DNA from: Terrisporobacter glycolicus ATCC 14880 = DSM 1288
GTDB taxonomy: Bacteria; Bacillota; Clostridia; Peptostreptococcales; Peptostreptococcaceae
Assembly: GCF_036812735.1 (NCBI RefSeq)
Contig: NZ_CP117523.1
Span: 2,480,001 to 2,544,000, forward strand
Reading direction: 5' to 3'
DNA length: 64,000 nt
Shown here one piece after another: positions 1 through 9,041 of this stretch. Under the pieces are notes generated by a model that was not told the DNA's origin, did no database searches, and saw only the letters and a program-made list of their open reading frames with translations. The position numbers and the translations under genes were made by a program. How positions within the stretch are numbered: position 1 is the first letter of the stretch; each line of letters starts with the position of its first letter.

Positions 1-1283
1 AGTCTAGCATCTTCAATAGTTTTACCTGCATTTAGTAACTCTTGTATTATTGCTTCTGTATTATAAAATGCTGGTTGACCCCATCCTTTTCTTGATATTT
101 CACAAGCTCTTTTTAAGAATTTACGAGGAGTTTTTTTACTAATTTGTACGTTTGAACTTGGTTGTAATAATTTCATTTCATCCATACAATCAAGTATTAA
201 GTAAGAAACTTCGTTAACTCCATCTTTACCATCTTCAGTAATACCACCAGTATTTATATTTGCAAAGTCAGTGTAAGTTCCACTTTCTTTTAATGTTATA
301 CCTACTTTAGGTGGTGCTGGTTGGTTGTTAAATTTAACCCATAAGTTTTCTAATAACTCTAAAGCTTTTTCATCATCTAAATCTCCAGCTTCAACATCTT
401 TTTCATAGAATGGATATAAATGTTGGTCTAATCTTCCTGGACTGTATGCATCCCATGGATTTAATTCAGTAGTTACCCCTAAATGTACAAACCAGTACAT
501 TTGTATTGCTTGCCAATAAGTCTTAGGCTTATGAGCAGGTACTACATCACAGTTAGCTGCTATTTGTAATAACTCTTCTTTTCTTGCTGGATCAGCTTCA
601 ACTTTTGCTAATTCTCTAGCGTAAGCTGCATATCTTTCACCTAAAGTTATTATTGCATCACAACATATATCCATAGCATTTAATTGAGCTAATTTGTCTA
701 CAGCTTCTTTATCATTAAAATAATCTATTTTTTCTTTAGCTGCTTTAATATCTTCCTTATAATCTAAGAATCCTTTTTCATATATTTTCTTTGAACCAAC
801 AGTATGTCCTGGTCCACGTTGCTCCATAAATTCAGTGAAAATACCATTTTCGTAACAAGTTTTCCACTCATCAGTCATAGCATTTAAAATTTTATGTCTT
901 ACTGAACGTTTTTCCCAGAAAGGTATTATTTTTTCTTCTTGTAATTTCATATCTTCTTCAGTAACTTTAAAGAAGATTAAATCTCTATCATTCATAACTT
1001 TCATGTCCTCTAATGTATGACAACAAAGTTCTGGGAAAGATGGTGATGATTGAGGTGAATCACCTTTTTCTCCAACTATTAATTCTCCTTCATTAATACA
1101 AAGTGTTTTGTTTTCCATAAAATGTTTAAAAGCTAAAGCCCTCATTTCTGGAATAGAAACAGATCCTTCATGTTCCATATAAGCATCAGTCATTAAATCA
1201 GCTCTTTCCATGTAAATATGTGGAGTAGCTTCTACACTTTGCTTTCTTAATTTTTTAATTCTTTCATTCATTCCTCTTTCCAT
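1..1283 (-). CDS. hypD: Trans-4-hydroxy-L-proline dehydratase, C-terminus beyond window
   Basis: Glycyl-radical enzyme that dehydrates trans-4-hydroxy-L-proline to pyrroline-5-carboxylate, feeding proline-based Stickland fermentation. The visible 427 residues line up without gaps with HypD numbering: His160 (in RGPGHTVG), Phe152, Asp278 (in ELNPWDAY), Ser334 and Phe340 all sit at the positions known for substrate binding, and the reading frame leaves the window seven residues before the expected catalytic Cys434. The glycyl-radical loop is therefore not visible. The start is ATG with a GGGGG ribosome site; it lies 3 bases after the stop of the activase gene, so the two are co-transcribed. Identification is from recognised active-site positions, not a search. 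Confidence 0.93.
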   Translation of the reverse strand, partial: MERGMNERIKKLRKQSVEATPHIYMERADLMTDAYMEHEGSVSIPEMRALAFKHFMENKTLCINEGELIVGEKGDSPQSSPSFPELCCHTLEDMKVMNDRDLIFFKVTEEDMKLQEEKIIPFWEKRSVRHKILNAMTDEWKTCYENGIFTEFMEQRGPGHTVGSKKIYEKGFLDYKEDIKAAKEKIDYFNDKEAVDKLAQLNAMDICCDAIITLGERYAAYARELAKVEADPARKEELLQIAANCDVVPAHKPKTYWQAIQMYWFVHLGVTTELNPWDAYSPGRLDQHLYPFYEKDVEAGDLDDEKALELLENLWVKFNNQPAPPKVGITLKESGTYTDFANINTGGITEDGKDGVNEVSYLILDCMDEMKLLQPSSNVQISKKTPRKFLKRACEISRKGWGQPAFYNTEAIIQELLNAGKTIEDAR

Positions 1284-1286
1284 GGT

Positions 1287-2198
1287 TTAACCCCCTATTT
1301 TTGTATTATTAAATCCATTTTTTATAAACAGTTCTTGAAGTTCTTTCATTCTGTCTTTGCTTGGAATTGTAAAGTTTTCACCTTTGTACTGCATATCTAA
1401 TCTGTCATATTTACTGCTAGCAATGTTATGATATGGCAATAAATTCACTTGTTTTACACTTATATTTTCTTTCAAAAATTTAATTATTTCTTCCATATCC
1501 TTATTTTCATCATTTACAGTTCCTATAACTGGAATTCTTATATAAATATTTGCATTATTTTCACTTAAATATTTTAAATTACTAAGTATAAGCTCATTTC
1601 CCTTGCCCATATACTTTTTATGCTTTTCATTATCCATAGTTTTAATGTCATAAAGAAAGGTATCAACATATGGTAAAACCTTTTCATAGTTGACCTCCGG
1701 TGCATACCCGCATGTATCAATAGCCACATTATATCCTTTTCTCTTTATTTTCTTTAACAAAGAAACTATAAAATCGCTTTCTTGCAACATTACTTCACCA
1801 CCAGATAAAGTTACTCCACCAAAAGAAGATTCATAGAACATACTATCTTTTTCAATTTCTTTCATTATGTCATTAATTGAATAATCATTACCCACAATTT
1901 CTCTAGCATTATTTACACAATAATCTAAACACTTACCACAAACTTCACAATTAGATCTATCATAATTAACACTTCCACTTTCTTCATCTTTTGTGTTATG
2001 TGAACAAATCTTAGTACAATATAAACAGTTAGTACATTTTTCTCTATTGAACATTACTTCTTTTTTAAAACTTTGACTTTCAGGATTATGACACCACCAA
2101 CAATTTAGTAAACAACCTTTAAAAAAAACTGTTGTTCTTATTCCATCTCCATCATGGATAGAATATTTTTGAATACTTATTATATTTGGTATTTTCAT
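1287..2198 (-). CDS. hypE: Glycyl-radical enzyme activase for HypD
   Basis: Radical SAM activase that abstracts a hydrogen from the glycine of HypD. The SAM-cluster motif CX3CX2C is at residues 29-36 (CLLNCWWC), followed by two ferredoxin-type CX2CX2CX3C clusters at about 55-65 and 84-94, the layout of PFL-AE relatives with an inserted di-cluster domain. I start at the second methionine (MKIPN) because it has a GAGGGGAGG ribosome site; a start seven codons upstream is possible but lacks one. It is the first gene of a two-gene operon with hypD, divergent from an XRE-cupin regulator. Pairing with HypD is by adjacency. Confidence 0.9.
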   Translation of the reverse strand: MKIPNIISIQKYSIHDGDGIRTTVFFKGCLLNCWWCHNPESQSFKKEVMFNREKCTNCLYCTKICSHNTKDEESGSVNYDRSNCEVCGKCLDYCVNNAREIVGNDYSINDIMKEIEKDSMFYESSFGGVTLSGGEVMLQESDFIVSLLKKIKRKGYNVAIDTCGYAPEVNYEKVLPYVDTFLYDIKTMDNEKHKKYMGKGNELILSNLKYLSENNANIYIRIPVIGTVNDENKDMEEIIKFLKENISVKQVNLLPYHNIASSKYDRLDMQYKGENFTIPSKDRMKELQELFIKNGFNNTKIGG

Positions 2199-2248
2199 AA
2201 CCTCCCCTCTATATTTCATGTATATGAATTTTATTTCCTTATAATTTC

Positions 2249-2277
2249 ATAATAATATATTGTTATTAATTTGTCAT
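2249..2277 (-). promoter_or_regulatory. Candidate promoter of hypE-hypD
   Basis: On the minus strand ATGACA and TATTAT are separated by 17 bases, about 50 bases upstream of the activase start. The region is very AT-rich so a chance match is possible. Confidence 0.35.
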
Positions 2278-2340
2278 TGGTTTTTTTCATTATTTTTTAT
2301 ATTTTTTTATTAATATGAAATTATTTCTTATTTATATAAG

Positions 2341-2369
2341 TTGACTTATTAGGCGTATTATTTTAATAT
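2341..2369 (+). promoter_or_regulatory. Candidate sigma-A promoter of the XRE-cupin gene
   Basis: TTGACT and TAATAT with exactly 17 bases between, ending 40 bases before the start codon at 2410. It lies in the divergent gap shared with the hypE promoter, where the regulator could act on both. Confidence 0.55.
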
Positions 2370-2409
2370 TTAAATTATTAATAATAAAATTCGAAAAGGG
2401 GTTAAGTAA

Positions 2410-2982
2410 ATGAACTATAATACTACTATAGGTTTAAAAATAAAAGAGCTAAGAACGGAAAAAAAATTCACTCTTAAATACTTAAGTGAAGAAACAAATT
2501 TATCCATAGGCTTTTTATCTCAACTTGAGAGAGGAATGACTAGTGTAGCTGTAGACTCTCTTGCTAAGATTGCAAAAGTTCTAGATGCAAACGTTCTAGA
2601 CTTTTTTGACTATCCAGATGAAAGTAATAAATCTTGTATAACAAGAAGTTATGATAGAAAGTACACAGTAATAGATTCAGAGATTATTCAATATACTTTA
2701 AACAAAGATACCTTTGCCTATGATATGCTTCCAAGAATACAAGAAGTCATGCCACATAAGTATAGTGAGCCTGAAGAAATAGAGCTATATTCTCATGAAG
2801 GAGAAGAATTTATATATGTACTTGAAGGTATTTTAACTTTAAATGTTGATAATTCAATAACTGATTTATATCCTGGCGATAGTGCACATATTAAATCAGA
2901 ATCTCCACATAACTGGAGTAATAACACATCAAAGTTAGTAAAAATACTTACTGTAAATACTCCTAATCCATTAAAAAAATAA
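2410..2982 (+). CDS. XRE-family regulator with C-terminal cupin domain
   Basis: 190-residue cytoplasmic transcription factor. Residues about 8-62 form an XRE helix-turn-helix (TLKYLSEETNLSIGFLSQLERG), and residues about 115-185 form a cupin_2 sensor domain with HEGEEFIYVLEG and a late His (SPHNWSN). This PuuR/SutR-like architecture usually senses a small metabolite or amino-acid derivative through the cupin. Being divergent from hypE-hypD it is a natural candidate for their regulator, possibly sensing hydroxyproline or a product; that is inference. The ribosome site is AAAGGGG, 8 bases before ATG. Confidence 0.85.
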   Translation: MNYNTTIGLKIKELRTEKKFTLKYLSEETNLSIGFLSQLERGMTSVAVDSLAKIAKVLDANVLDFFDYPDESNKSCITRSYDRKYTVIDSEIIQYTLNKDTFAYDMLPRIQEVMPHKYSEPEEIELYSHEGEEFIYVLEGILTLNVDNSITDLYPGDSAHIKSESPHNWSNNTSKLVKILTVNTPNPLKK

Positions 2983-2995
2983 TTTCACTAAAATG

Positions 2996-3024
2996 AAAAA
3001 GGATATGATATTCATATCCTTTTT
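2996..3024. terminator. Bidirectional terminator between convergent genes
   Basis: Perfect 13-bp inverted repeat (AAAAAGGATATGA and its complement) with a 3-base loop and flanking A/T runs, between the convergent regulator and MutS-like genes. Confidence 0.85.
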
Positions 3025-3026
3025 AT

Positions 3027-4700
3027 CTATAACCATTTACCACTTTTCACAAAGTTTTCTGCTTTTTCATGGGCTCTTTCAACTATATTCTGTTCATAAC
3101 CGATTAAACTTAATAATTTAATTGCATTTCTTGACTTTGCCCTGCCTTTATTAAGCTTATAATCAAATACTATATCATCATCAGTAATTTCTTCTTCAAA
3201 ATGATAATTATCATATTCTCTTTCCAATAAATAAGTCAACTCAATATCATGAGTTGCTGCAATACAAATAGTATTTGATTTATTTAAATGACTTAAAACT
3301 TCAGAGGATGATGCTATTCTCTCCACCGTATTTGTTCCTCTTAAAATTTCATCTACAAAACAAAGGCATGGTATATTTTCATTACATTTATCAATTATCC
3401 GTTTTAATGATTTTATTTCTACCATATAATAACTTTCTTCGTTTAATACATCATCTTTAAGAGCCATTGAAGTATATATATTAAAAAATGTTCCTTCATA
3501 TTTTTTAGTACAAGAAGTGTAAATACTTTGGCATAAAATTTGGTTTATAGCCACACTTTTTATAAAAGTTGATTTTCCTGATGCATTTGACCCTGTTATA
3601 AGAACTCCTCTATTTATCTCAAGTGAATTACTCACTGGATTATTAATAAGAGGATGGTATATTTCCTCAAAATTTATAATATTATCTTCTTTTTTCCTAC
3701 TAGTTGAAAGCTGTGGCTTAGAATAATAATCTAAAGAAGTTCTAAAAGAAGATATACTTATTAAAGCATCAACACCACCTACATATTCATAGATACTTTT
3801 CAAATACTCTTTATTTTTTATAATAGTTTCTTTAACTTTTTCATAAGTTATTAACTCTGATAAAGTAATCATATTAACATATTCACTAAAAAAATTTAAA
3901 TCTGACAATATTGAGTTTGGATTTTTAGATATAGATTTTTTCTTAATTTTTTTAACTTTTTCCAAATCTTCTTCAATATTCTTTAAGTTATCGTCAAGTA
4001 CTTTTATTCTCATATCTTTTATCTTAAATGCCACATTTATAGTTCTAATTATATATGTAAATCCACTAGTATCAATTTTTCTATTCTTATTATTAAAACT
4101 TATAAATATATTTAATGCTACACTTAACATTGTTATAAGAAGAAAACATTTGTTTACTCCTATTAATAATAATGATATAAATGGAATTACCCTTAAAATT
4201 CTATAAAATTGTAATCTATTTTTAGAGTTATCCTCTTCTAAAAACAAACAGAGAGTTGTATTAGCATCGTAATTATATCCCAAATTTGATAAAATCAATT
4301 GTAATTTAAGTCTTTCTTCAAAATTATGCATAAAATATTCAACAATATTATCTCTTTTTTTCAACTCTTTTAGACTATATAAAGGATTTCTCAGCATATC
4401 ATATAATACTTCTCTTCCAGCAGAACTTTCTGTATTATTTATTTTTTTATAAACATCATCCATAGACAAATCACTCCATGTAATGTTATCTATTCCTTCC
4501 TTTTGATTCTTATTTTTAAAAAATGTAGCAATATTATTCATTTTATAGTCTGCATATTCAATATTTATTTCACACCCATAGTTTTCAATTATTTTAGTTT
4601 TATTTCTATTGAATCTCTTTCTAAATGAATATAAATCATATGATGAACAAATTATAATCATCAAAATTATACAAATAACAATTTTTATTATATCTCCCAT
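3027..4700 (-). CDS. Membrane-anchored MutS-like ATPase
   Basis: 557 residues. A hydrophobic N-terminal helix (residues about 5-20) and a further pair of hydrophobic segments near 170-205 precede a MutS domain-V ATPase: Walker A GSNASGKST near 368-376 and Walker B CLCFVDEIL near 446, then a conserved ATHD. The DNA mismatch-recognition domains of MutS1 are absent, so a role in mismatch repair is not implied; many clostridia carry such MutS-related membrane proteins of unknown function. Start has an AAGGAGGGG ribosome site. It stands alone, convergent with the XRE gene and divergent from the amidohydrolase gene. Confidence 0.8.
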   Translation of the reverse strand: MGDIIKIVICIILMIIICSSYDLYSFRKRFNRNKTKIIENYGCEINIEYADYKMNNIATFFKNKNQKEGIDNITWSDLSMDDVYKKINNTESSAGREVLYDMLRNPLYSLKELKKRDNIVEYFMHNFEERLKLQLILSNLGYNYDANTTLCLFLEEDNSKNRLQFYRILRVIPFISLLLIGVNKCFLLITMLSVALNIFISFNNKNRKIDTSGFTYIIRTINVAFKIKDMRIKVLDDNLKNIEEDLEKVKKIKKKSISKNPNSILSDLNFFSEYVNMITLSELITYEKVKETIIKNKEYLKSIYEYVGGVDALISISSFRTSLDYYSKPQLSTSRKKEDNIINFEEIYHPLINNPVSNSLEINRGVLITGSNASGKSTFIKSVAINQILCQSIYTSCTKKYEGTFFNIYTSMALKDDVLNEESYYMVEIKSLKRIIDKCNENIPCLCFVDEILRGTNTVERIASSSEVLSHLNKSNTICIAATHDIELTYLLEREYDNYHFEEEITDDDIVFDYKLNKGRAKSRNAIKLLSLIGYEQNIVERAHEKAENFVKSGKWL

Positions 4701-4905
4701 TTTCCCCTCCTTATTACTTTGATCCTCAATCTTATATTTTAATCTTTATCTATTCAATAGTACATCTTTATTTTTTATATAACCTAGTTTTAAATATAAA
4801 ATATACATAATTTGTACTTATTGTAGATAAAATCTATAAACAGTGTTATTATTTAGAAAACATACTTTTATCATTTTGATAATAATTTTATAGAAAGGAG
4901 AAAAT

Positions 4906-6090
4906 ATGGTAAATAAGATTAATGAATTATGTGAAAAGTATTATGACAAAATAGTTGAAATAAGACATCAGTTGCATATGTATCCTGAAGTTGGTTATGA
5001 GGAACTTAATACCTCAAAGTTAGTATACAATGAACTTAAAAATTTGAAATTAGAAGTAAAAAACAATGTTGCTAAAACAGGAGTCATTGCATTATTAAAG
5101 GGAAAGTATCCTGGAAAAACCATACTTCTTAGAGCTGACATGGATGCTCTTAGAGTAAACGAAGAAACCAATTTAGAATTTAAATCTAAAATTCCAGGTG
5201 TAATGCACGCTTGTGGTCATGATGGTCATACAGCTTCACTACTAGGTGCTGCTATGATATTAAGCGAACTAAGAGATGATTTACATGGAAATATTAAGTT
5301 TATGTTCCAGCCAGATGAAGAAATTGAAGGCGGAGCAAAACCAATGATTGATGAAGGTTTATTAGAAGATCCTCATGTTGATGCTGCCTTTGGTGGACAT
5401 TTGTGGGGAGAAGTAAAAGAGGGAATGATAGGCATTAAACACGGCCCTATGATGGCATCTCCAGATATATTCAATATAAAAATTATAGGCAAAGGTGGTC
5501 ACGGTGGTGTACCACAAAACTCCATTGATCCTATCCCAATTTTATCTCAAGTAATAAATACACTCCAAACTATTGTAAGCAGAAAGAATAATCCTCTTAA
5601 TCCATTGGTCTTATCTTGTTGTCATGTTAAAGCTGGAAATACCGATTGTCATAACGCAATTCCTACAGAAGCAATTCTTGGCGGTACTGTTAGAACCTTC
5701 GATGAAAAAACTAGAACCTGGACAGAAAAAACTATAAAAGACATATTAAATGGAATTACTACTAGCCAAGGTGCAACTTACGAATACGAGTATATAAAAC
5801 AATTTCCACCATTGATAAATGATTACCCTATGACAGATTTAGTTATGTCATCTCTAAAAAAAGTTGTTGGTGAAGAAAATGTTTTTGAACTAAATGAGCC
5901 ATCTATGGGTGGTGAAGACTTTGCATATTTAGCAAAAGAAGTTCCTGCTTCATTCGTATTTGTTGGTATAGCAGAGGATGAAAATCATCCCGTAATTCAT
6001 CATAACTCAAAATTCCAATGGGATGATAGAAATATGAAAGTTCTTTGTAAGGCTTTATGTCAAGTTTCAATTGACTATTTAAATAGTTAA
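4906..6090 (+). CDS. M20D-family amidohydrolase (aminoacylase/PABA-glutamate hydrolase type)
   Basis: 394-residue cytoplasmic metallo-amidohydrolase that should remove an acyl or p-aminobenzoyl group from an amino acid. Metal-site motif HACGHDGH at about residues 101-108, RADMDAL before it, PDEEIEGGA near 134, a mid-domain GKGGHGG dimer-interface loop, and a C-terminal HHNSKF. The family includes HipO/AbgA-like enzymes; substrate cannot be told from sequence. The next gene, 20 bases on, is an AbgT-type transporter, and a second M20D gene follows, suggesting uptake and hydrolysis of an N-acyl or PABA-amino acid. Ribosome site AAAGGAG. Confidence 0.85.
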   Translation: MVNKINELCEKYYDKIVEIRHQLHMYPEVGYEELNTSKLVYNELKNLKLEVKNNVAKTGVIALLKGKYPGKTILLRADMDALRVNEETNLEFKSKIPGVMHACGHDGHTASLLGAAMILSELRDDLHGNIKFMFQPDEEIEGGAKPMIDEGLLEDPHVDAAFGGHLWGEVKEGMIGIKHGPMMASPDIFNIKIIGKGGHGGVPQNSIDPIPILSQVINTLQTIVSRKNNPLNPLVLSCCHVKAGNTDCHNAIPTEAILGGTVRTFDEKTRTWTEKTIKDILNGITTSQGATYEYEYIKQFPPLINDYPMTDLVMSSLKKVVGEENVFELNEPSMGGEDFAYLAKEVPASFVFVGIAEDENHPVIHHNSKFQWDDRNMKVLCKALCQVSIDYLNS

Positions 6091-6110
6091 ATTAAAAAGG
6101 GGGGATTATC

Positions 6111-7682
6111 TTGGGTAAGGCAAAAGTAAAGGTAGAAAAAAAAGAAGGATTGCTAATGCGATTCTTAAATGTGGTTGAAAGGGTTGGTAATAAATTACCA
6201 GATCCAGTTACTATTTTTGTAATACTTTGGTTTGTTGTTATGATATTATCTTATTTTGTTGCAAAATCAGGCGTTACTGCTATACACCCTGGACAAATTG
6301 ATGAAGCAACTGGCAAAAATTTAGTGGTTAAAGGTGTAAATTTATTAAGCAAAGAACAGTTGCAATTATTTTTAACAAATATAGTTACAAACTTTACAAG
6401 TTTTGCTCCTTTAGGATTAGTACTTGTCACTATGCTTGGAGCAGGTTTGGCTGAGAAATCGGGATATATGGAAACTGTAATGAAAAGTACCGTTACTAAG
6501 GTTCCAAAAAAATTACTTACTGGAACTATCATATTTGTTGGTATAATGGCCAATGCTGTTGCAGACGCAGGTTTTGTTGTTCTTCCACCATTAGCTGCAC
6601 TTGTATTCTTAGGTGTAGGCAGACATCCTCTTGTAGGTTTATTTTCTGGATATGCAGGGGTTGCTGCAGGATTTTCTGCTAATTTAATCGTTAGTATGCT
6701 TGATGTTCTTGTCGCAGGTTTTACTATTCCAGCAGCTCAAATAATTGATCCAAATTATACTGGTACTCCTGCAATGAACTGGTATTTTCTAATAGTCTCA
6801 ACACTTATACTTGTAGTTCTTGGTACATTTGTTACAGAAAAATACTTAGCTCCTCGTTTTGAAGGCACTGATTATATAGCAACAGATAGTGACGTAGATT
6901 CAGAAATTACGTCATTAGAAAGAAAAGCTATGAAGTACGCTTCTATAGGATTATTAATTTGTGTAATTATACTAGTTGCCCTATGTATAGGACCTAATGC
7001 CTTTATGAAAGATGCGAAAACAAATTCTCTTCTTTCAGCATCTTCACCTCTTATGGCTGGTATGGTCCCAATCATTACTATAATTTTCTTTGTACCTGGG
7101 CTTACTTATGGTATTATAACTAAAAAGATAAAAAATGACAAAGATTTAGCAGCAATTCTATATGAATCTATGGCAGGTATGGGCTCTTATATAGTATTAG
7201 CTTTTGCAGCTGGTCAATTCCTAGCTTTATTTAATTCATCTAATATGAGCTCCCTTTTATCAATTAAAGGGGCTATGTGGCTAAAAGGTATCGGTCTTAC
7301 AGGTCCAGGACTTTTAGTAGCCTTTGTAGTATTTGCCGCTTTCATAAATCTATTTGTTGGTAGTTGCTCTGCAAAATGGGCTGTAATGGCACCAATATTT
7401 GTTCCAATGTTTTTAATGCTTGGATATGATCCTGCACTAACTCAAATGGCTTATCGTATTGGTGACTCTATAACAAATCCTATAAGCCCAATATTTACTT
7501 ACTTCCCTGTCATATTAGCTTTTGCTAAAAAATATGACAAGGATATAGGAATTGGTACGGTAATGGCAAGTATGACACCATATTCATTACTATTTGGTTT
7601 GGCATGGATAATTTTATTAGTTATATTTATGATATTTAATTTACCACTTGGTCCTGGTGGAGGAATCTACTACCATATGTAA
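6111..7682 (+). CDS. AbgT-family transporter
   Basis: 523-residue inner-membrane transporter with about 12-13 hydrophobic segments. The ANAVADAGFVVLPPLAALV stretch and the late GSCSAKWAVMAPIFVPM and PISPIFTYFPVI blocks are typical of the AbgT (p-aminobenzoyl-glutamate) family. The start codon is TTG, chosen because a GGGGGG ribosome site sits 7 bases upstream and no better start exists nearby. It is flanked by two M20D amidohydrolases, which in E. coli abg genes hydrolyse the imported p-aminobenzoyl-glutamate; some AbgT members instead export sulfonamides. Confidence 0.88.
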   Translation: MGKAKVKVEKKEGLLMRFLNVVERVGNKLPDPVTIFVILWFVVMILSYFVAKSGVTAIHPGQIDEATGKNLVVKGVNLLSKEQLQLFLTNIVTNFTSFAPLGLVLVTMLGAGLAEKSGYMETVMKSTVTKVPKKLLTGTIIFVGIMANAVADAGFVVLPPLAALVFLGVGRHPLVGLFSGYAGVAAGFSANLIVSMLDVLVAGFTIPAAQIIDPNYTGTPAMNWYFLIVSTLILVVLGTFVTEKYLAPRFEGTDYIATDSDVDSEITSLERKAMKYASIGLLICVIILVALCIGPNAFMKDAKTNSLLSASSPLMAGMVPIITIIFFVPGLTYGIITKKIKNDKDLAAILYESMAGMGSYIVLAFAAGQFLALFNSSNMSSLLSIKGAMWLKGIGLTGPGLLVAFVVFAAFINLFVGSCSAKWAVMAPIFVPMFLMLGYDPALTQMAYRIGDSITNPISPIFTYFPVILAFAKKYDKDIGIGTVMASMTPYSLLFGLAWIILLVIFMIFNLPLGPGGGIYYHM

Positions 7683-7721
7683 ATATTACTCCAATCATAA
7701 ATATAATTAATCTGAACGTAT

Positions 7722-7745
7722 AAAGCTCATATAATATGGCCTTTT
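7722..7745 (+). terminator. Imperfect hairpin with short T-run after abgT
   Basis: An 11-bp arm palindrome with one mismatch and one wobble, followed by TTTTAT, 40 bases after the transporter stop. Likely partial terminator that lowers expression of the second amidohydrolase. Confidence 0.45.
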
Positions 7746-7757
7746 ATAATGCAACTA

Positions 7758-7787
7758 AAGAACTATATCCTAATCGGTATAGTTCTT
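7758..7787 (+). other. Hairpin in leader of second amidohydrolase
   Basis: Perfect 10-bp inverted repeat AAGAACTATA ... TATAGTTCTT with a 10-base loop, 30 bases before the ATG. It has no T-run, so it is a leader structure rather than a clear terminator. Confidence 0.4.
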
Positions 7788-7816
7788 AAAATTCCTACAA
7801 AAACGGGGGTAATAAA

Positions 7817-8986
7817 ATGACAATGAATAAATTGGCTAAAGTAAATAAAGACTATGTTATAAATTTAAGAAGGGAATTTCATAAAAATCCTGAAGCTAGT
7901 TTTAAAGAATTTAATACTTCAAAAAGAATAAAAGAAGAATTAGATAAGATGGGTATAGAATATGTTTCATGTGCATCTACTGGTGTAGTAGCTACTATAG
8001 ATGGGAACCATACCGGGAAAACAGTGGCTCTTAGAGCTGATATAGATGCTTTATCTGTGCAGGAATTAAATGATATTGAATATAAATCTCTTGTTCCAGG
8101 TATGATGCATGCCTGTGGTCATGATGGTCACATTTCTATGCTTCTTGGTGCTGCAAAAACATTGCATGATTTAAAAGATGAATTACATGGTACTATAAAA
8201 CTATTTTTCCAGCCTGCAGAAGAAATAGGTGAAGGTGCTAAAGCCATGATAAAAGATGGTGCTATGGATAATGTTGATTCAGTTTTTGGCATCCATTTAT
8301 GGTCAAACATTGACGTTGGTAAAATATCTGTAGAATCCGGACCTAGAATGGCTAGTGCTGATTGGTTTAGTATAAATATTACAGGAAAAGGCGGACACGG
8401 TTCTGCACCTCACGAATGTATTGATGCATTAGTTGTTGCGTCTTCTATAGTAATGAATTTACAAAATATAGTAAGTAGACAAGTTGACCCTCTTCATCCT
8501 CTAGTTCTTAGTATTGGTATGCTTAATTCAGGTAGCAGATTTAATGTAATTGCTGAAAACTCATATATGGAAGGTACTACAAGATGTTTTAATTTAGACC
8601 TTAGAAAAAGACTTCCTAATATGATGGAAAATATAATTAACAATATAGCTAACGGCTACAAAGCTAAAGCTTCTTTAAATTATAATTTCCTTTTACCTCC
8701 AACAATTAACGATGCAAACTCCTCTGCTATTGCACAAATTGCTGCAGAGAAAATAGTAGGTAAAGATAAAGTAATAAAATTTGAAAAAGTAACAGGTAGT
8801 GAAGATTTCTCTTTCTATCTTGAGAAAGCTCCTGGTGCTTTAGCTTTTGTTGGATGTAGAAATGAAGAAAAATCTGCTTGTTACTCCCATCATAGTGGTA
8901 GCTTTAATATTGATGAAGACGCATTAGAAATAGGTACAAAGTTATATGTTAATTATGCTATTGATTATTTAAATTCAAATATATAA
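7817..8986 (+). CDS. Second M20D-family amidohydrolase
   Basis: 389 residues, a clear paralogue of the gene at 4906: RADIDAL, the metal motif HACGHDGH near residues 97-104, PAEEIGEGAKAM, GKGGHGS and the C-terminal SHHSGSF metal ligand region are all kept. It lies beyond the transporter after a 134-base gap with two hairpins, so it may be partly uncoupled from the first two genes. Differences in the pocket suggest a different acyl-amino acid, but which is unknown. The start ATG follows a GGGGG ribosome site; a second Met two codons on is possible. Confidence 0.85.
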   Translation: MTMNKLAKVNKDYVINLRREFHKNPEASFKEFNTSKRIKEELDKMGIEYVSCASTGVVATIDGNHTGKTVALRADIDALSVQELNDIEYKSLVPGMMHACGHDGHISMLLGAAKTLHDLKDELHGTIKLFFQPAEEIGEGAKAMIKDGAMDNVDSVFGIHLWSNIDVGKISVESGPRMASADWFSINITGKGGHGSAPHECIDALVVASSIVMNLQNIVSRQVDPLHPLVLSIGMLNSGSRFNVIAENSYMEGTTRCFNLDLRKRLPNMMENIINNIANGYKAKASLNYNFLLPPTINDANSSAIAQIAAEKIVGKDKVIKFEKVTGSEDFSFYLEKAPGALAFVGCRNEEKSACYSHHSGSFNIDEDALEIGTKLYVNYAIDYLNSNI

Positions 8987-9003
8987 CTACAATGTTAATA
9001 TAA

Positions 9004-9038
9004 AAATAGCTATGTTAATTAATTTAACATAGCTATTT
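9004..9038. terminator. Bidirectional terminator
   Basis: Perfect 15-bp inverted repeat AAATAGCTATGTTAA with a 5-base loop, then CTTTT, between the convergent amidohydrolase and wall-protein genes. Confidence 0.88.
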
Positions 9039-9041
9039 CTT

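Noticed and set aside
3027-4700. MutS2 or MutS1 mismatch-repair protein
   Set aside because: It lacks the mismatch-binding domains and the Smr domain and has membrane helices.
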